Assembly: GCF_029892095.1 (NCBI RefSeq)
Contig: NZ_JARZAE010000004.1
Location: 372,001 to 436,000, forward strand
DNA length: 64,000 nucleotides
DNA from: Kitasatospora sp. MAP12-44
GTDB lineage: Bacteria > Actinomycetota > Actinomycetes > Streptomycetales > Streptomycetaceae
Reading direction: 5' to 3'
Shown: piece by piece, positions 50,770-59,517 of the stretch
Layout of the letters: each line of letters starts with the position of its first letter
Numbering within the stretch: position 1 is the first letter of the stretch
Notes under the pieces: model-generated
What the model was told of the DNA's origin: nothing
Database searches by the model: none
The model's input: only the letters and a program-made list of their open reading frames with translations
Program-made: the position numbers and the translations under genes

Positions 50770-51513
50770 ATGCCGGGAGGCAGGCTCACCCAGCAGGAGC
50801 GCCAGCAGATCGCGCTGGGGCTGGCCGACAGCCTCGCCTACGCCGAGATCGCCCGACGCCTCGACCGCCCGACCTCGACGATCACGCGTGAGGTGATGCG
50901 CAACGGCGGCCCCACCGCCTACCGCGCCGATCTGGCCCACCGCGCCACCGAGCGTCGCGCCCATCGGCGCAAGCACACCCCACCCCGGGGGCAGGCGGCG
51001 CCGGCGCACGGCCAGGGCGGGCGCGACGACGAGGCCGTGCGCGAGTACGAGGAGGCGTTCACCACCCTCCTGATGCACCAGGGCCTGCCCAGGATGACGG
51101 CTCGGGTGCTGACCTGTCTCTTCGTCGCCGACGCGGGCAGCCTCACCGCGTCCGAACTCGTCCAGCGCCTCGAGGTCAGCCCGGCGTCCGTCTCCAAGGC
51201 GATCGCGTTCCTCGAAGGCCAGGGCCTGATCCGCCGGGAACGCGACGAACGCCGCCGCGAACGCTACTTCGTCGACGACGACGTCTGGTACCAGTCGACG
51301 ATCGCCAGCGCCCACGGCATCGCCCAGGTCGCCGAGACCGCGCGGCAGGGCGTCGGCATCCTCGGCCGCGACAGTCCGGCCGCCGCCCGCCTGGAGAACA
51401 TCGCCCGCTTCAGCGACTTCATCAGCGAGACCATGCTCCGCGCCGCGGAGCAGGCCCGCGAAGTCCTCTACACAAAACCCGAATCGACTGCCACGCCGGC
51501 CCCCTCGGTCTGA
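50770..51513 (+). CDS. GbsR/MarR-type regulator with extra N-terminal HTH
   Basis: 247 aa from the ATG at 50770 (MPGGRLTQQERQQ) after AAAGGAG. Residues 1-55 hold an IS30-transposase-like helix-turn-helix (IALGLADSLAYAEIARRLDR, TSTITREVMRNGG). A charged linker follows, then a MarR/GbsR winged helix (LTASELVQRLEVSPASVSKA, IAFLEGQGLIRRERDERR). Two DNA-binding units in one protein may read two sites. Divergent from the DUF4097 gene, the usual pairing in streptomycetes. Confidence 0.85.
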   Translation: MPGGRLTQQERQQIALGLADSLAYAEIARRLDRPTSTITREVMRNGGPTAYRADLAHRATERRAHRRKHTPPRGQAAPAHGQGGRDDEAVREYEEAFTTLLMHQGLPRMTARVLTCLFVADAGSLTASELVQRLEVSPASVSKAIAFLEGQGLIRRERDERRRERYFVDDDVWYQSTIASAHGIAQVAETARQGVGILGRDSPAAARLENIARFSDFISETMLRAAEQAREVLYTKPESTATPAPSV

Positions 51514-51561
51514 ACCGGCCGCCCCCCACGGGGCTCGCGCCGGTCGGGTCGGTCGGGTCGG

Positions 51562-51999
51562 TCAGGCCCCCGATCCAAAATGATTGTTCTGGTCACCGCC
51601 GCCGAGCTGGATCGCGGCGGGACCGTGGAAGATGTTGCCCGACACCCCGCCCGCATCCGCCCGCCCGCGCGGAGCCTCCTCCTTCAGCAGCGCCCGAAGC
51701 TCAGCGGCCACCTGGTCGCGTTCGTCGGCGGTCAGACTCTCCAGCAGGACTTCGAAGCGGGTCTGCCAGGACGTCTCCTGACGGATCCGCACCCGCTCCG
51801 CCTCGCCCGGGCCGACCACCTCCAGAGCGTTGGCCGTCTGATCGAGCCGTTCCAGCTCCGCCTGCTCGCGCTGCCCGTCCCCACGGCCGAACAACCGGGC
51901 CACCCGTGAACGCAATCCGCTCCACGCGTCGGTCCCTGCGGCCTGAACCACCGCGGTGCCGCCCGCCGTGGCCAACGCCGCCAACGCCTCTTCCAGCAT
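51562..51999 (-). CDS. conserved hypothetical protein
   Basis: 145 aa from the ATG at 51999 (MLEEALAALATAGGTAVVQA). Recognisable as a common streptomycete family with GTDAWSGLRSRVARLFGRGD, WQTRFEVLLESLTADERDQV and a C-terminal glycine/asparagine tail (GPAAIQLGGGDQNNHFGSG). Similar tails occur in proteins that sit near NTPase/effector systems, but no partner is seen here. Function unknown. Confidence 0.72.
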   Translation of the reverse strand: MLEEALAALATAGGTAVVQAAGTDAWSGLRSRVARLFGRGDGQREQAELERLDQTANALEVVGPGEAERVRIRQETSWQTRFEVLLESLTADERDQVAAELRALLKEEAPRGRADAGGVSGNIFHGPAAIQLGGGDQNNHFGSGA

Positions 52000-52317
52000 C
52001 CCCGCCCCCTCACTCACACGCTCGACCCTGCGACCGTACCGCCGCCACGGCCCGCGTATGGCGACTACAACGAAAGGGGCCCGGCACTGCTGCCCGGCAC
52101 TGCTGGCTGCCCTCGCGCCGGCGCCGCGGCTGTACACGCTCGCGGGAGTCGGCCCCAGGCGGCAAAAAGCCTTCGATTTACAGGCTGTTCGCCGAACCGA
52201 GGGAAAAATGCAAGGCCCTGGATGCGTTTGGGTGTAGAATATGAGACATGAGGGCGGCCTCCGGGACCGGCATCACGGTGATGCCGACGGACCACCCGTG
52301 ACCAGGGGGAATACACC
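52000..52317. other. intergenic region with hairpin
   Basis: 318 bases. No gene seen up to the small ORF at 52318. Contains an AT-richer part (52165-52245) with a possible -10 TAGAAT at 52235-52240, and a perfect inverted repeat CGGCATCAC-G-GTGATGCCG at 52268-52286, which would lie in the leader of the small gene. Confidence 0.45.
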
Positions 52318-52470
52318 ATGACCTACCAGCTCGATACCGCGCGGGCCACGATCGACGAGCGCCTGCGGGAAGCCGAGAAGCACCGCATCGTCCACGCGAT
52401 CCGACTCAGGGACCGCGCCGAACGCACCATCCGGCGCGCGCACCAGGCCCTGACCGACCTGACCGCATGA
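52318..52470 (+). CDS. 50-aa small protein
   Basis: A 51-codon frame with host-like codons after GGGGGA. The product begins MTYQLDTARATIDERLREAE and ends QALTDLTA; it is highly charged and predicted helical throughout (RIVHAIRLRDRAERTIRRAH). Small proteins of this kind are frequent in streptomycetes. It has a leader hairpin and is followed 15 bases later by a strong terminator, which supports it as a real monocistronic gene. Confidence 0.62.
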   Translation: MTYQLDTARATIDERLREAEKHRIVHAIRLRDRAERTIRRAHQALTDLTA

Positions 52471-52484
52471 ACACCCCGACCGCA

Positions 52485-52518
52485 ACGGGCCGTCACCAGA
52501 ACAACGGTGACGGCCCGT
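52485..52518. terminator. hairpin after the 50-aa gene
   Basis: ACGGGCCGTCACC (52485-52497) pairs perfectly with GGTGACGGCCCGT (52506-52518) over an eight-base loop, 15 bases after the stop. Confidence 0.8.
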
Positions 52519-52596
52519 CCGGCATTCCGCGCTGAATCTCCCCTGTGAACCGACCGTTCCCGCCGGTCTGCATCTGAGCCGACCACTCCCCAGCGT

Positions 52597-52802
52597 TCAG
52601 CGCGCTGCGATGCCCTGGCCCTGGTAGATCTCGTCGTAGTAGTGGATCACCAAGGGGCGGACGAGCATGGCTTCGAAGGTGGCGGTGAAGCCGTGCGCGG
52701 TGCGCCAGGCGAGGTAGTCGGTGTAGTTGTGCGCCTCGGTCCACTGGGTCAGGCCTGCGACGTGGTCGCCGTCGCTCTGGTCGCACAGGATGCGGATCTC
52801 CT
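52597..52802 (-). pseudogene. 3' fragment of an unidentified gene
   Basis: The frame reads CEEIRILCDQSDGDHVAGLT, QWTEAHNYTDYLAWRTAHGF and VIHYYDEIYQGQGIAAR to a stop at 52597. The composition is strongly protein-like, but it has no start: the frame closes immediately upstream, at the junction with the head-to-head gene. Family not recognised. Confidence 0.5.
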
Positions 52803-52810
52803 CGCATCCT
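52787..52810. repeat. inverted repeat at a recombination junction
   Basis: AGGATGCG-GATCTCCT-CGCATCCT is an 8-8-8 perfect inverted repeat lying exactly where two divergent gene fragments meet, each missing its 5' end. Confidence 0.6.
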
Positions 52811-53135
52811 GGTCTTCATGGACGCCTCCGCGTCCGAGCCGACCCAGGAACTGCACGGGCGCGAAGCCCTCGCGCCGGTCTTCGACAACCTGAACGCCTA
52901 CCGGGCCACCACCCACTTCAACGGCCAGAGCACCGTGACACTCGACGGCGACCGCGCGAGCGGCGAGAGCTACTGCCTGGCCCACCACGTCTCCTACGGC
53001 GCGGATGCCGAGCGCACGATCATGATCGCGTCCATCCGCTACCTGGACCAGTTCGTCAAGCGCGAAGGCGAGTGGTTCTTCGCCGAACGACGTCTGATGG
53101 TCGACTGGACCGAGACCCGCCCCAGCACTCCTTGA
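52803..53135 (+). CDS. SnoaL-like/NTF2-fold protein, 5'-truncated
   Basis: The frame reads RILVFMDASASEPTQELHGR from the junction; an ATG at 52818 could start a 105-aa product. Following blocks (ATTHFNGQSTVTLDGDRASG, REGEWFFAERRLMVDWTE) are typical of SnoaL_4-type proteins, which are usually 130-150 aa with about 30 more N-terminal residues. The missing part coincides with the scar at 52803, so the gene is likely a remnant, though a shortened product may still be made. Confidence 0.65.
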   Translation, partial: RILVFMDASASEPTQELHGREALAPVFDNLNAYRATTHFNGQSTVTLDGDRASGESYCLAHHVSYGADAERTIMIASIRYLDQFVKREGEWFFAERRLMVDWTETRPSTP

Positions 53136-53140
53136 ATCGG

Positions 53141-53165
53141 ACCGGACCGGACCGGACCGGACCGG
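53141..53165. repeat. pentanucleotide tandem repeat (ACCGG)x5
   Basis: Five exact tandem copies of ACCGG start just after the SnoaL-like stop. Non-coding; probably slippage-prone. Confidence 0.85.
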
Positions 53166-53251
53166 GAGCAGGGTCCTGGTCCGGGGGCCGTGGGGGGACC
53201 ACGGTCCCCTCCGCGATCTCGTCCTGCGCTCGGACGGGAAGGCGCCGGCCG

Positions 53252-53297
53252 GGTGATGGACTGGGGGTCGGCCCGGGCCGATCCCCAGTCCATCACC
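53252..53297. promoter_or_regulatory. long near-perfect hairpin before esterase gene
   Basis: GGTGATGGACTGGGG (53252-53266) pairs with CCCCAGTCCATCACC (53283-53297), and the middle TCGGCCCGGGCCGA is itself a perfect palindrome, so one stem of over 20 base pairs forms. It ends 33 bases before the esterase start. It could be a terminator for the rightward SnoaL-like gene, an operator or an attenuator. Confidence 0.65.
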
Positions 53298-53329
53298 GAC
53301 ACCGGCCGGCCGTTCGAGTCGAGGAGTGA

Positions 53330-54688
53330 TTGATCGGCATGACCGAGAAGACGACGATAGGGCGACGCCCGCTCCTGATGGCGGCTGCGGCCACGGTGGG
53401 GGCACTGCTCGCTCCCACGCCGGCGTACGCGGACCAGAAGGCCCCGGCGACGCGTGATGGCCAGGACCCGCTCCGCGCCCTCGAGCGGGCGGCCCACCCG
53501 CTGCGGTCGACGGAACCGGGGCCGGACACGGCCGACCTGCGACCCCTGGGCGCGATGATCGGGGACGCCACGGTGGTGGGCCTGGGCGAGGCCACGCACG
53601 GGTCGCACGAGTTCTTCACCCTGAAGGAGCGGGTCTTCCGGTACCTCGTCGAGGAGAAGGGCTTCACCACCTTCGCCCTGGAGATCGGCTGGCCGTCGGG
53701 ACTGCTGCTCGACGAGTACGTCCAGAGCGGCCGAGGGGACGCGCGCCAGGTCGTGAAGGAGGCGCTGGGCGGATCGCCGTTCGGGCGCGAGGAGTTCCTG
53801 CACCTCGTCGAGTGGATGCGGGACCACAACCGACGCCGACCCGGCCACCGGGTCCACTTCATGGGCGATGACGTCGCAGCTCCCAGGATGGGAGACGACT
53901 TCTTCGAGCGGGTCACCGGCTACGTCAGCCGGCAGCACCCGCAGCTGCTGGCGCGCTTCACCGAGCTCTACACCGGCCTGCGCCCCCTCGACGACGTCTT
54001 CGTCTACCTGGGCGAACCGCTGGCGAAGCGGCAGCGGCTGGCGGCCAACGCCCAGCAGGCCTTTGAGCTGCTGCAGGGCCAACCGGGCGCGGGAGGTGAG
54101 GAGTTCGAGTGGACGGTGCAGCACGCCCGGTCCATCGCGCAGACCGCCGCGTTCCTCGCCACCGACTTCGACGACCCCAGGGCGGTGGCCGCCGCGGAGC
54201 TCGACCGCGACCGGCTGATGGCCGACAACATCACCTGGTGGCAGCGGCACACCGGTCACCGGATGCTGCTGTCGGCACACGACCAGCATGTCGGATATGT
54301 GACCGCCGAGCCCGAGATGTACGCGAAGCTGCAGGGCGCGTTCCTGCGCGAGACGCTCGGCAAGGCCTACCTCGCCATCGGAACCACCTTCGACCAGGGC
54401 TCGTTCCTGTCGGAGGACAAGAGCCTCGACGGCGCGTGGAAGAAGTTCACGGTGGACGCGGCCGCTCCCGGCAGCAACGAGTACGTCCTCGACCAGGTCC
54501 GCTATCCCGACTACTTCCTCGACACCCGCAGCGCCCCGGCCGCGGCCCGCGCCTGGCTGGGCACCGCCCGCCCCACCCGCCAGATCGGCACCGCATACCC
54601 GTGCCCGCTCGACAACGTCCCGATCGGTCCGTCCTTCGACGTCCTCATCCACCTCCACCGCGTACGGGAGGCCGACATCTTGCGGTGA
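53330..54688 (+). CDS. secreted erythromycin-esterase-like protein
   Basis: 452 aa from TTG at 53330, or 449 aa from the ATG at 53339; GAGGAG lies upstream of both. A twin-arginine-like signal (GRRPLLMAAAATVGALLAPTPAYA) predicts export. The erythromycin esterase family blocks are VVGLGEATHGSHEFFTLKER (catalytic His/Glu region), FALEIGWPSGLLLDEYVQSG, MLLSAHDQHVGY and AYLAIGTTFDQGSF. The family includes true macrolide esterases and many enzymes of unknown substrate. Resistance should not be assumed. Confidence 0.88.
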   Translation: MIGMTEKTTIGRRPLLMAAAATVGALLAPTPAYADQKAPATRDGQDPLRALERAAHPLRSTEPGPDTADLRPLGAMIGDATVVGLGEATHGSHEFFTLKERVFRYLVEEKGFTTFALEIGWPSGLLLDEYVQSGRGDARQVVKEALGGSPFGREEFLHLVEWMRDHNRRRPGHRVHFMGDDVAAPRMGDDFFERVTGYVSRQHPQLLARFTELYTGLRPLDDVFVYLGEPLAKRQRLAANAQQAFELLQGQPGAGGEEFEWTVQHARSIAQTAAFLATDFDDPRAVAAAELDRDRLMADNITWWQRHTGHRMLLSAHDQHVGYVTAEPEMYAKLQGAFLRETLGKAYLAIGTTFDQGSFLSEDKSLDGAWKKFTVDAAAPGSNEYVLDQVRYPDYFLDTRSAPAAARAWLGTARPTRQIGTAYPCPLDNVPIGPSFDVLIHLHRVREADILR

Positions 54689-54718
54689 GCCCGCCTGGTG
54701 GGAGGCAGGGGCTACTGC

Positions 54719-55246
54719 CTACCGCTCGTACCAGCCTGTCAGGAAGGCGCGTCCGAGGGTGCGGTCGAAGAGGTTGAACATCAGGTAGGCGGGCGTGGCC
54801 TCCCTGTCGATCTCGACGGTCTCGACGTCGAGGGCGAGGACCGCGAAGATGTAGCGGTGCTTACCGTGGCCCTTCGGCGGTGCGGCGCCGACGTAGTCTG
54901 CCGTCCTGGCGTCGTTCGGGAGCTGGAAGGCGCCCCGCGGAAGGCCCGATCCGGACGAGTCGCCGGCGCCGGCGGGCAACTGGGTGACGTCCGCGGGAAT
55001 GTTCACCACGGCCCAGTGCCAGAAACCGCTGGCCGTGGGCGCGTCGGGGTCGTAGTTGGTGACCACGAAGCTCTTCGTCCCCGACGGGAAGCCGCTCCAG
55101 CTGAGCTGCGGGGAGATGTCCTGGCCGCCGGCCCCGAGGACGCCGCTGACCTGCGGCATCGCCAGCTTCTCCCCCTCCCGCAGGTCGCTGCTGGTCAGCG
55201 AGAAGGAGGCCGCTGGGGGAAGAAGCTCGTAGGGGTTCCAGCTCAT
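54719..55246 (-). CDS. YbhB/YbcL (PEBP/RKIP) family protein
   Basis: 175 aa, usual length. The ligand site [20 protein letters not shown] and [20 protein letters not shown] are the PEBP signature blocks. No signal peptide. These proteins bind phospholipid head groups or anions; the bacterial role is unclear. Confidence 0.9.
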   Translation of the reverse strand: MSWNPYELLPPAASFSLTSSDLREGEKLAMPQVSGVLGAGGQDISPQLSWSGFPSGTKSFVVTNYDPDAPTASGFWHWAVVNIPADVTQLPAGAGDSSGSGLPRGAFQLPNDARTADYVGAAPPKGHGKHRYIFAVLALDVETVEIDREATPAYLMFNLFDRTLGRAFLTGWYER

Positions 55247-55419
55247 GCGGATATCTCCCTGTTCAGACCCGGAGGGCCGAGGAACACGGCGTTCTCCTCG
55301 GCCGCTATGAAGTCCAATGTTCCCAGGCGGGCCAGCTGTTGGCGCGTCAGGCCTCGCAGATGGGTGACGTCCGGCTCCTCACGGAAACAACCGATGTGAC
55401 AAGCCCCGCAGCCCGTACG

Positions 55420-55905
55420 TCAGTTGATGAAGTCGAGCCAGAAGAAGGCCAGTGTGGTCAGCGCGCCCGGGGCGCCGGCGCCGAAGGCGACCACCATCGC
55501 CTGGCCGATCGCGACGTCGGTGGGGTCGACGCCGGGCGACCACGTCAGCCTGGCGTCGATGCCGGGGATCTCGTGAAAGGGAGAGTACGAGAGCAGGGTA
55601 CCGCGCGCCTCGGCGACGGGTGTGCCGTTTCGCAGGATCTGTGACCGGCACACCCCGGTCGGCCTCAGCTCGTAGCCCCGGTCGCCCACCAGGGCGGTGC
55701 GGGTCCGCGCCGCCCGGCGGGGGTCCCAGCGTCGACCCGTCCGGTGGCTCGTGGTCACCCGCCGGCCGTTGACGCTCATGCCGCCGCCGTTGTCACGACC
55801 GGGCCGGACCGTGACGGCCGGCATGCCCTCCCCCTGCACGAGTGCGATGACGGAGGGCCAGCTGTCATGGCTGATCCGTATCGGCCCGAACGGGCTGTCG
55901 GCCAT
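55420..55905 (-). CDS. hypothetical protein
   Basis: 161 aa from the ATG at 55905 (MADSPFGPIRISHDSWPSVI); an ATG at 55974 is a longer option. Contains GYELRPTGVCRSQILRNGTP and ends GALTTLAFFWLDFIN, a hydrophobic C-terminal segment that could be a single membrane anchor. No family recognised. Confidence 0.6.
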   Translation of the reverse strand: MADSPFGPIRISHDSWPSVIALVQGEGMPAVTVRPGRDNGGGMSVNGRRVTTSHRTGRRWDPRRAARTRTALVGDRGYELRPTGVCRSQILRNGTPVAEARGTLLSYSPFHEIPGIDARLTWSPGVDPTDVAIGQAMVVAFGAGAPGALTTLAFFWLDFIN

Positions 55906-56037
55906 GTGGTGGTTCGAGAGCCGGACTGTGCGGCGCCTGGTGAAAACGGACACGGACGGATCAGCTCCCGGCATCGAAGATCGGCACAGTTTGCCACACC
56001 ACCAGGTGGCGCCGGCCGGTCACTCCGGTCGCTCCGG

Positions 56038-57444
56038 TCAAAAATTGATCATGTGCCCGGCGAGGCCGTGGATGGCTTCCTTGACAGCCTCGCCCAGCGT
56101 CGGGTGGGCGTGCACGTTGCGCGCCACCTCATGCACCGTCAGGTCCCATTGCTGGGCCAGGGTCAGTTCCGGCAGCAGCTCGGTGACCTCGGGCCCGATG
56201 AGGTGCGCGCCGAGGAGTTCACCGTGAGTGCCGTCGCTGATCACCTTCACGAAGCCGACCGGGTCGCCCAGGCCGTGGGCCTTGCCGTTCGCGGTGAAGG
56301 GAAACTTCACCACCTTGACGTCGAAGCCCTTGTCGCGTGCCTGCGCCTCGGTCCAGCCGAAGCTGGCGATCTGCGGCTGACAGTAGGTGGCACGCGGGAT
56401 CATCGCGAAGTCGAGCTCCATGGTCTCGGCCCCGGCGATGGTCTCGGCGGCGATCACCGCCATGGCCTCGGCCGCGTGAGCCAGCATCAGCTGCGCCGTC
56501 ACGTCGCCGATCGCGAAGATGTGCGGCACGTTGGTGCGACCGCGGCCGTCGACGGCGATCGCGCCGCGCTCGGTCAGGGCGACACCGGTGCGCTCCAGTC
56601 CGTATCCGGTGACGCGCGGCGCGAAGCCGATGGCCTGCAGGACCTTGTCCGCCTCCAGCACCCGCTGCTGCCCGTCGCGCGAGACGGTGACCCGCACCTT
56701 GGCGGCGGGGTCGCTGTCGTCGATGGACTCCACCCGGGTGGAGGTGAGGACCTCGATGCCCAACCGGCGGTAGCGCTTGGCCAGTTCGGTGGAGATCTCG
56801 ACGTCCTCCAGTGGCACGACCCGGTCCAGGAACTCGACGATCGTGACCTTCACCCCGTAGTTGTGCAGCACATACGCGAACTCGACGCCGATCGCCCCGG
56901 CCCCGGCGATCACGACGCTCTGCGGCAGCGAGTCGGCGAGGATCTGCTCCTCGTAGGTGACCACGCGGTCGCTCAGCGCCGTGCCCGGCAGCAGCCGGGT
57001 GGTGGCCCCGGCCGCGACGATGCAGTGGTCGAACGTCACCGTCTCGGTGCCTCCCGACCGCAGCGCCACCTGCAGGGTCCGGTCGTCGACGAAGGTGCCC
57101 CGGCCGTCGTACTCGGTGATGCCGTTCTTCTTCATCAGGTAGTGCACACCGGCGACCCGGCCCTCGGCGACCTTGCGGCTGCGCAGGTACGCCTCCCGGT
57201 AGTCGAAGCTGACCTCGCCCGTGACCCGGATCCCGAAGGTCTTCGCCTCGTGGGTGAAGATGTGCGCGAGCTCCGCGTTGCGCAGCAGCGCCTTCGAGGG
57301 GATGCAGCCGACGTTGAGGCACACCCCGCCCCAGTACTTCTCTTCGATGACCGCGGCGCGCAGTCCCAGCTGGGTGGCGCGGATCGCCGCGGTGTACCCG
57401 CCCGGTCCGGCTCCGAGGACCACGACGTCAAAGTGTGTACTCAT
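56038..57444 (-). CDS. lpdA: dihydrolipoyl dehydrogenase
   Basis: 468 aa from the ATG at 57444 ([20 protein letters not shown]). FAD motif GAGPGG, redox disulfide [19 protein letters not shown] motif [20 protein letters not shown] and the C-terminal His-x4-Glu base in [13 protein letters not shown]. It reoxidises lipoyl groups of 2-oxoacid dehydrogenase complexes and the glycine cleavage system. Stands alone here. Confidence 0.94.
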   Translation of the reverse strand: MSTHFDVVVLGAGPGGYTAAIRATQLGLRAAVIEEKYWGGVCLNVGCIPSKALLRNAELAHIFTHEAKTFGIRVTGEVSFDYREAYLRSRKVAEGRVAGVHYLMKKNGITEYDGRGTFVDDRTLQVALRSGGTETVTFDHCIVAAGATTRLLPGTALSDRVVTYEEQILADSLPQSVVIAGAGAIGVEFAYVLHNYGVKVTIVEFLDRVVPLEDVEISTELAKRYRRLGIEVLTSTRVESIDDSDPAAKVRVTVSRDGQQRVLEADKVLQAIGFAPRVTGYGLERTGVALTERGAIAVDGRGRTNVPHIFAIGDVTAQLMLAHAAEAMAVIAAETIAGAETMELDFAMIPRATYCQPQIASFGWTEAQARDKGFDVKVVKFPFTANGKAHGLGDPVGFVKVISDGTHGELLGAHLIGPEVTELLPELTLAQQWDLTVHEVARNVHAHPTLGEAVKEAIHGLAGHMINF

Positions 57445-57653
57445 GGTCGACACCATAGACACGGGCAACCCCGCCGAAGCAGGTCTTCGGACAAGCGTGT
57501 TGCCTCTCACACCGCGATCTCACACAGGAGGCGCAACAGCCGGCGCAACAGCCCTGGCAACCCGCAAAGCCGTGAGGGGCCCCGGAGCCAGGAGAAGCCA
57601 GGCGATGGCTGAATCGTCGAAAGTCGAGTGCTCTCTCGCCCTACATTGGGCAG

Positions 57654-59342
57654 ATGGTGAATCGTGTGGAGGGCTCTCCGGGAACAGGGACAGTCGGAAA
57701 GCAGCGGCGGGGGCGCCATGCGGCTCGCCGGTCGCGCCAAGGCTCGGGTGGGCTGGCGCGCTCGTCCGCACTGATGGCGCTGGGCACGGTGGCTTCGCGA
57801 GCCACGGGGCTGATACGCCTGGTCCTGCAGGGTGCCGCACTGGGGCCCGCACTGGTGGCGACCACGTACAACACGGCGAACACGGTGCCCATGAGTCTCT
57901 ACGCGCTGCTGATCGGCGGAGCGCTCAACGCGGCATTCGTACCGCAGTTGGTGCGGGCACGTATGGAGCACGCGGACGGCGGGCGTGCGCACGAGCAGCG
58001 CCTGATGACCCTGGTGCTCTGCGTGCTGGGGGTGGGCACGGTGGCGGCGGTGCTGGCCGCGCCGCAGATCGTCGGTCTCTATCTGCCTGACTCACCCGCC
58101 ACCCACGCGGCGTTCCAGCTGACCGTGGTCTTCGCCCGCTTTCTGCTGCCGCAGATATTCTTCTACGGGCTGTCCACGGTCCTGGGCCAACTCCTCAACG
58201 TCAGGGAGAAGTTCGGGGCTGTCACCTGGACGCCGGTGCTGAACAACGTCGTACTGATCACTCTGTTCGGTCTCTATCTGGGGCTGTTGACCGTGCCCGA
58301 CAGCGTCCAGGAGGTGACGCCCGCCCAGGTTCGGCTACTAGGCATCGGGACGACGATCGGCATCGCCCTGCAGGCATTCGCGCTGGTCCCGTACCTCCGG
58401 GAGACGGGCTTCCGCTGGCGACCTCGCTTCGACTGGCGGGGCGTGGGCCTCCGCAAAAGCGTGAGCGCCGCACGCTGGACGCTGCTGTTCGTCCTGGCCA
58501 ACCAGGCCGCCCTCATGGTAGTGACCCACTACGCCAACGCCGCGGACCTCGCACTGCCTCAAGCCGGCGTGGGCAACACCGCCTACTCCTACGCGCAGAC
58601 CATCTGGACCCTCCCGCAGTCGATCGTCACCGTCTCGCTGATCACCGCGCTGCTGCCACGCCTGAGCCGGGCGGGGGCCGAGCAACGGCTGGACGCCGTC
58701 CGCGATGATCTCTCCCGTGCCCTTCGCGTCACCGGCGTCGTGATCGTCCCCTCCGCATTCTTCTTCCTCCTTTTCGGCCCGCAGATCACCACCCTGCTCT
58801 TCGCCCACGGCGCTGCGGACCCCTCATCCACCCGGCCGATGGGCCACATGCTGCAGGCACTCGCCCTCGGCCTGATCCCCTTCTCCGCCCAGTTCCTTCT
58901 CCTACGCGGCTTCTACGCCTTCGAGGACGCACGAACCCCGTTCTGGATGGCGGTGTGGATCGCGGCCTTCAACATCGCCTTGGCCACCACCTGCCACTTC
59001 CTGCTCCCGACCCGGTGGGCCGTGACCGGGATGGCAGCCGCCTACGGTGTGTCCTACAGCATCGGCCTTCTGATCACCGCTCAGCGTCTTCGTAGCCGGA
59101 TGGCGGGCCGCCTCGACGGCAAGCGGCTGAGTCGTACGTACGGGAAGTTGACCGCAGCCGCGGCGGCCGCCGGGCTTGCCGGTTGGGCTGCCACACACAT
59201 GCTCACCACAGCGACGTCGGCGCCAACATGGGGGCCCCTTATCGCCCTTGCAGCCGGAGGCGGAGTCATGCTCGCCCTCTTCGTACTCCTCGCCCGCATG
59301 TTCAGAGTCAGCGAGTTGCAGAGCCTGCCTGGCATGAGGTGA
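57654..59342 (+). CDS. murJ: MurJ/MviN-family lipid II flippase
   Basis: 562 aa from the ATG at 57654. A basic N-terminal tail of about 35 residues precedes 13-14 hydrophobic segments. Family blocks are SSALMALGTVASRATGLIRL, NTANTVPMSLYALLIGGALN, FVPQL and FFYGLSTVLGQLLNVREKFG. It flips the lipid-linked cell-wall precursor. Streptomycetes usually carry a main murJ near the origin plus paralogues; which one this is cannot be told from the sequence. Confidence 0.9.
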   Translation: MVNRVEGSPGTGTVGKQRRGRHAARRSRQGSGGLARSSALMALGTVASRATGLIRLVLQGAALGPALVATTYNTANTVPMSLYALLIGGALNAAFVPQLVRARMEHADGGRAHEQRLMTLVLCVLGVGTVAAVLAAPQIVGLYLPDSPATHAAFQLTVVFARFLLPQIFFYGLSTVLGQLLNVREKFGAVTWTPVLNNVVLITLFGLYLGLLTVPDSVQEVTPAQVRLLGIGTTIGIALQAFALVPYLRETGFRWRPRFDWRGVGLRKSVSAARWTLLFVLANQAALMVVTHYANAADLALPQAGVGNTAYSYAQTIWTLPQSIVTVSLITALLPRLSRAGAEQRLDAVRDDLSRALRVTGVVIVPSAFFFLLFGPQITTLLFAHGAADPSSTRPMGHMLQALALGLIPFSAQFLLLRGFYAFEDARTPFWMAVWIAAFNIALATTCHFLLPTRWAVTGMAAAYGVSYSIGLLITAQRLRSRMAGRLDGKRLSRTYGKLTAAAAAAGLAGWAATHMLTTATSAPTWGPLIALAAGGGVMLALFVLLARMFRVSELQSLPGMR

Positions 59343-59517
59343 TCAGCAGCCTGCTCGGCCTGGAACACACCTCACCTCCTCCCCGGGCATCATCGCCTCG
59401 GCGAAGGTCGTCACCGTCGCGCGCTACAAGTCCGGACTCGCCGAGGCGTGGTTCCGCTCCGGCGGCGCGGCGAGCGGCAGACTGTCGCCATGCTGTCCGC
59501 CCCCGCCGAGCTCGCCG

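Noticed and set aside
53039..54658. 539-codon minus-strand frame opposite the esterase-like gene.
   Set aside because: Shadow frame; the plus strand has a signal peptide and clear family motifs.
53330..54688. Calling the esterase-like gene a macrolide resistance determinant.
   Set aside because: The family includes many members without macrolide activity and the sequence alone does not show substrate.
59343..59517. Short protein-like run VVTVARYKSGLAEAWFRSGG before the AlkZ-like gene.
   Set aside because: No start or stop organisation and no recognised family; too short to call a remnant.
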